Shown here: piece after piece, positions 63,301 to 64,000 of the stretch
Layout of the letters: the number at the start of each line of letters is the position of its first letter
Position numbering within the stretch: the first letter of the stretch is position 1
Assembly: GCA_050633285.1 (NCBI GenBank)
Contig: JBOEGG010000004.1
Location: 62,001-126,000 of the forward strand
Origin: UBA1672 sp050633285
Lineage (GTDB): Bacteria; Pseudomonadota; Alphaproteobacteria; Micavibrionales; Micavibrionaceae
Direction of reading: 5' to 3'
DNA length: 64,000 nt
Notes under the pieces: generated by a model
Told to the model about the DNA's origin: nothing
What the model saw: only the letters and a program-made list of their open reading frames with translations
Database searches by the model: none
Position numbers and translations under genes: made by a program

Positions 63301-64000
63301 TAAAGTGGTGAATCTGGAGAAATAGTGCCAATACCAACATTTCCGCCCATAATGGCCATTGTATTATCAGTTGTTATGTCTACGCCACTATGATCACCCA
63401 TGAATATACCAAAAGAGGACGTTCCTGAAACTGTTGGATTAGCTCCAGTTGATGCACCAAGACCAAAGCCAACAGAATTTGCACCTGAAACAATAACTTC
63501 TTGTCCTATCGCTGTAGAGTAGTTTGCTGTTGCGTCAGCAAACCGGCCTGCGGCAAAGGCATACCAACCTGTTGCTTCAGTTTCAGCACCTACTGCCATA
63601 GAGGAGCGTCCAGCTTGTGTCTGATTACCGAAGGCTACGCCGTAATCACCTGTTGCGTTGGAATAGTAGCCACTGGCAAAACTATATGGAGCAGAAGCTT
63701 GTGTCCCTTCACCAAATGCAGCACTAAAATTTCCTGTGTTGGCGGTGTTCCATCTACCGGGGACAACAGTACCTTCTGAGCCTGCGCGAAATACTGCTTT
63801 AGATTTATCAAAATACATGCGGATATCGTGGTTTGCATCTGTATCATCATCTAGTTGCGGAGAGCCGAATACGAAGTCTGATGTTGTGTAAGGGGCGTTG
63901 GCATCAACGGAGCTTACAACTTCTGATCCTGCACCACCGGTGACTTCGAACACAGCGGAGGCTGCGCCAACGTCACTTATTGCAGTAAATGTTGAACAGT
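54336..64000 (-). CDS. giant surface fibre with YadA-like head repeats, S74 chaperone domain and membrane anchor (partial)
   Basis: More than 3,200 residues; the frame is open to the window edge, so the N-terminus is outside. Most of it is YadA-head-like repeats (SFATGYNNTASGSRAIAMGN) alternating with fibre motifs (GNVGIGTVSP). Short modules reading GCLRFNDTTDQIEFSDDC recur. The C-terminus is a peptidase S74 intramolecular chaperone: DVSDRRLKENI (cleavage Ser-Asp), FGVMAQEIEEIFPELV and YVGLIAPMIEATKEL. A coiled coil, one transmembrane helix (YIMLLLGLIGGGMFMMLI) and a basic tail (QRRKPQNG) end the protein. S74 domains trimerise fibres and then cut themselves off. Phage fibre origin is possible, but the membrane anchor and the LamG partner favour a cellular surface fibre. 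Confidence 0.88.
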   Translation of the reverse strand, partial: CSTFTAISDVGAASAVFEVTGGAGSEVVSSVDANAPYTTSDFVFGSPQLDDDTDANHDIRMYFDKSKAVFRAGSEGTVVPGRWNTANTGNFSAAFGEGTQASAPYSFASGYYSNATGDYGVAFGNQTQAGRSSMAVGAETEATGWYAFAAGRFADATANYSTAIGQEVIVSGANSVGFGLGASTGANPTVSGTSSFGIFMGDHSGVDITTDNTMAIMGGNVGIGTISPDSPLYVSGNSGNGTYAMTVDNLGSDGDIARFRNRTGNNVVTIDQSSSNNPSITMRTATLGGGNAYFEIMTNSGARYMRLSGSSLQFAPGDFGAYDTNLYRNGDDILRTNDSFIIDQNLSIGSTDTHTQLDIDGTLKIAYDSEACDTDREGAIHYDATTDEFKVCATAGSWSTLPLSSVSSLWTDNTTHITRADSHIINAGETMITAGFDGTTPIGMIYYSDQQALRLGVGSFGRWDEANIGNRSFATGAAEASGSHSVGMGQSINATGNFSFAVGDGSQSGGTYAVAMGGGGTTADGVGSFATGYNNTASGSRAIAMGNEATSSGDYSVALGLGDATGTAPIVSGTSSFGIFMGDQSGEDLNVANMMVLEGGSLMIGDGALDNSTFVNAEITIAETASSASLRWGPAHVNSNTMAGYLGYDGGSTTTRVNVDNGSLHIYADDTATSNAEIYLDGDTSFIGLGNGTTTPAAELDIGGTGAVILTRGTTAERPSTGVNGMIRYNSTTNKFEAYENSAWADIISSGSSLWTDNTTHITRGNIDLINAGETVTSAGLNGGKTGILYHNDKAAMRIGTAGGTQWDEANIGTYSFAHGEGAEAVGYNSAVIAGGYTTGGSTNAVAMQGGSATGSSAFAVGPSASAAGTQSKAFGQSASVSGDHSIMLNVSGSYHQMTQDNSVSIMGGNVGIGTVAPGDTLTLNAPDADLSQYTYGSTPQHVFYRANGTEASPSGVSDGDYIGLIDFYGHQSGTGYNNAAYMGAVADGNADVGQVPMALVFGVAYNFGAGKLAQEKLRIDKNGRFGFKDRDADAQYEFSLDGSTALPFFMISTDDDNDGDVLYIGSNSDASFGGTGGLRVHSGTTAQRPGSPDNGTMRYNSTTNKFEAYENSAWTDMIGGGSSLWTDNTTHITRGNIDLINAGETVTTAGLNGGKTGILYHNDKAAMRIGTAATTEWDEGNIGTYSFATGQSTTASGYNAIALGLGATATGNRSLAFGQGVTASNNNNIAMGRNVTASGNESMAIALGTATATHPSVTGANSFGIFLGDQSGVNLSDDDTVSIIGATGGVGIGTTTPASALDVNGSVTLSNPAGSSIDSTGNAAFIIRSNSQSNQLYLSPDGRVGIGVQPGQDLHVQDATTAALRLDGGVLSTWDIISSAASGADDLTVSRINGTGDFVFDTGYKVGIGTASPTGQLDVITESNTTDTILRIGSGVDNSNTSSAILQLRERNGGDYARGFNMLYNGAAGDHFAMQTLNSGGTTEIMRILRSNGYMGLGGTTNPQATLHLGGTGALTDGIAFGDGDSGLYESIDDALRINLAGTDRWIFEASRFYTNTGSGPSIASGAVTNTPNFLPRYNDTDTGIGRLNSTDDTLGMFTGGNPTFIIDASNNIGIGGDFTTDTIESQLHIAAGDIRIDGGIGNEAGCIRFDDTTDQLQYSDDCTTFSAFSAGGGTSVLNDLTDVYTDYTTEDNLIIGRTGAAALTTGARNNVFIGELSGATSGNSTATTDYNTSVGYLNLFALTSGNHNASFGYGALNGVTSGTGNTAIGSSAGTNVTTTSGTTAIGYNALREAGNNPGNTALGYSAGGGNGATTSITTSTLLGYNAGKAGTGDNLTVSASTLVGYDAGGGGNTGDKTLTNSVIIGASAGTPGTSQTLTTTDMVVIGNNALDGNTTVAQGVVIGFEAGDVLDGDNNTLIGYRAGNSITTGSDNIIIGHDIDTPTATTSNHLNIGNLVYGDMASDLLGIGDFSADTIESSIHVATGDIRIDGGAGNEAGCLRFNDTTDQIEFSDDCSNFLPINAAGAQEIDSLGDAKTEYTTDHNMFLGFQNGANVASGAVGNIGLGEDTLDALTTGDNNVAIGYQSLGTVTTAFGNVAIGRRTMNEFLDNGGANIAIGSNALRILDSGYDNTAVGDEAFEALDGDRSGNTGLGNNVGKVLAAGNNNTFLGSDAGEAITTGSRNIFIGDKAADGQTSGDDNILIGQNIELPSLTGSDQLNIGNLIYGDLSNQYLMLGDATSMTTLGNSSQKYQFYSSNATGDFAIGIANSTSAGTKADIALFRARGSVGSETTVQNGDELGAIRFTGYDGSSFENRAQITGIVDSAVSNNIIPTAMTFRTANDSSPTGTERMRITSSGDIGFGDFSSDTVDSNLHIASGDIRLDGGAGNEAGCLRFNDTSDQLEYSNDCSTYSTFGGGSAVFEVSSNVVRGISGTIAYATDDFVFGSSQLADTGDANHDNRMFFDKSKGAFRAGVVTGTEWDDSNVGAESVAFGRNAEAIGNNTFAAGTHVAAVGNESFAVGNSSYAQSYGTIAFGLGNSVSGSRSVSIGDSSNVSGTNSMAFGLGQDAGTTPIVSGDNSLGIFMGDQSGIDITDNNTMSIMGASGGVGIGTVSPNANGLHIDTGGVLIRGTDGANAARFLLDTSSGSTEMTLYNGAQNSMVKLDATGDTYFVGGNVGIGTNSPTYNLSFDGNSAQTIAMEAHTTSDTAGNDFTIQAGGATLGASNKDGGSLILSAGAATGNGESGIDFYAVVNNQGGGSTARAPEKLASIFANDTTGATVFQLDGKTTNNYFWSDTANGTLFTQGTTYPGQTVMFFANNNAVRIGGNTGTTATVLEVDGVASQTGDYFNITSDGGSAGDLLTMDSSGNLGIGTTTPQHQTEIYSSSGSAELAISLPTTNDSSQLFLYSERGDTSADMDSNSNAGWAIQVFGNSGFHGGRQGDMVFAVDTGAGGPSTKYLAAFDSTDRRVGLGYGVNNSWFPDGTLHVKASDVDEVAATFDPDDSGTPTADLTQWRDQSESVLSVVDVNGNFGILNASPSVALDVTGDIEYTGTITDVSDRRLKENITPLNTSGNLIDRITQIDTYSFTMKDDITGRPEFGVMAQEIEEIFPELVHTADDDMGTKSVNYVGLIAPMIEATKELKTENNTLKSEVLSLKTAQAQTNKSLTEISEQVAMLNKVTSASIGNKASMESYIMLLLGLIGGGMFMMLIQRRKPQNG
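60478..60715 (-). repeat. internal direct repeat of the fibre gene, copy A
   Basis: About 238 bases nearly identical to copy B with offset 1,113 bases and no gaps seen. It encodes WTDNTTHITRGNIDLINAGE, then KTGILYHNDKAAMRIG. Confidence 0.85.
61591..61828 (-). repeat. internal direct repeat of the fibre gene, copy B
   Basis: Partner of copy A. A shorter, more diverged third copy is seen near 62715-62775. Such repeats can recombine to change fibre length by 371 codons. Confidence 0.85.

Noticed and set aside
55000..63900. CRISPR-like or satellite repeats in the fibre region
   Set aside because: The repeats are coding, in frame and diverged, with no regular spacers.
54336..64000. Prophage tail fibre
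   Set aside because: No other phage structural genes nearby, and the C-terminal membrane helix and LamG partner fit a cellular surface protein better.

Overview
The window looks like the chromosome of an AT-rich alphaproteobacterium. The evidence is a circularly permuted (two-piece) tmRNA gene, an alpha-type SspB adaptor, and a minus-strand run thyA, folA, hflK, hflC, degP, miaA, ilvB, ilvN, ilvC, which is an order I recognise from many alphaproteobacteria. A truncated flagellar rod gene sits at the left edge. An uncultured or predator-like (for example Micavibrio-type) lineage is possible but is inference only.

Layout. 1-8.2 kb: a partial flgC-like gene, a secreted protein, a TPR-methyltransferase fusion, then two successive divergent pairs, each an EamA/DMT exporter (-) beside a large protease-like protein (+): a subtilase-like protein with a recent internal tandem duplication, and a HELAH metallopeptidase-like protein. 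8.2-25 kb: the conserved minus-strand block, broken up by small lineage-specific genes, a third DMT exporter, a branched-chain amino acid attenuator (ilvL leader plus terminator) ahead of ilvB, and an 866-base insertion between hflC and degP that holds structured RNA candidates and a 19-codon ORF. 25-32.6 kb: small unknowns, tmRNA (tag begins ANDNFAFVAA), sspB, an alpha/beta hydrolase, and ABC exporter genes, ending at tRNA-Arg(CCG).

32.6-39.7 kb is a mosaic genomic island. A frameshifted serine recombinase reads into the tRNA-Arg 3' end, and a 12-of-13-base copy of that tRNA end lies 2.2 kb away. Beyond it are an OLD-family nuclease (possible phage defence), a lipoprotein, a 94-residue protein and a short FimB-size tyrosine recombinase. 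Upstream of the tyrosine recombinase lie two inverted copies of an 11-8-11 base palindrome, 94 bases apart. This is the best candidate here for an undescribed system: a DNA inversion switch with its own recombinase.

40.1-47.5 kb is a TetR-SDR-RND tripartite efflux operon with a clear promoter and operator. 47.8-51.2 kb holds an AspT-type transporter behind a long nested hairpin, a HEMMH metallopeptidase-like protein whose start abuts a terminator-like hairpin, and a small unknown. 51.2-64 kb, minus strand, encodes two surface-type proteins in one operon: a giant fibre of more than 3,200 residues with YadA-like head repeats, a peptidase S74 chaperone domain and a C-terminal membrane anchor (its N-terminus lies beyond the window), and a secreted LamG-repeat protein that shares a small sequence module with it.
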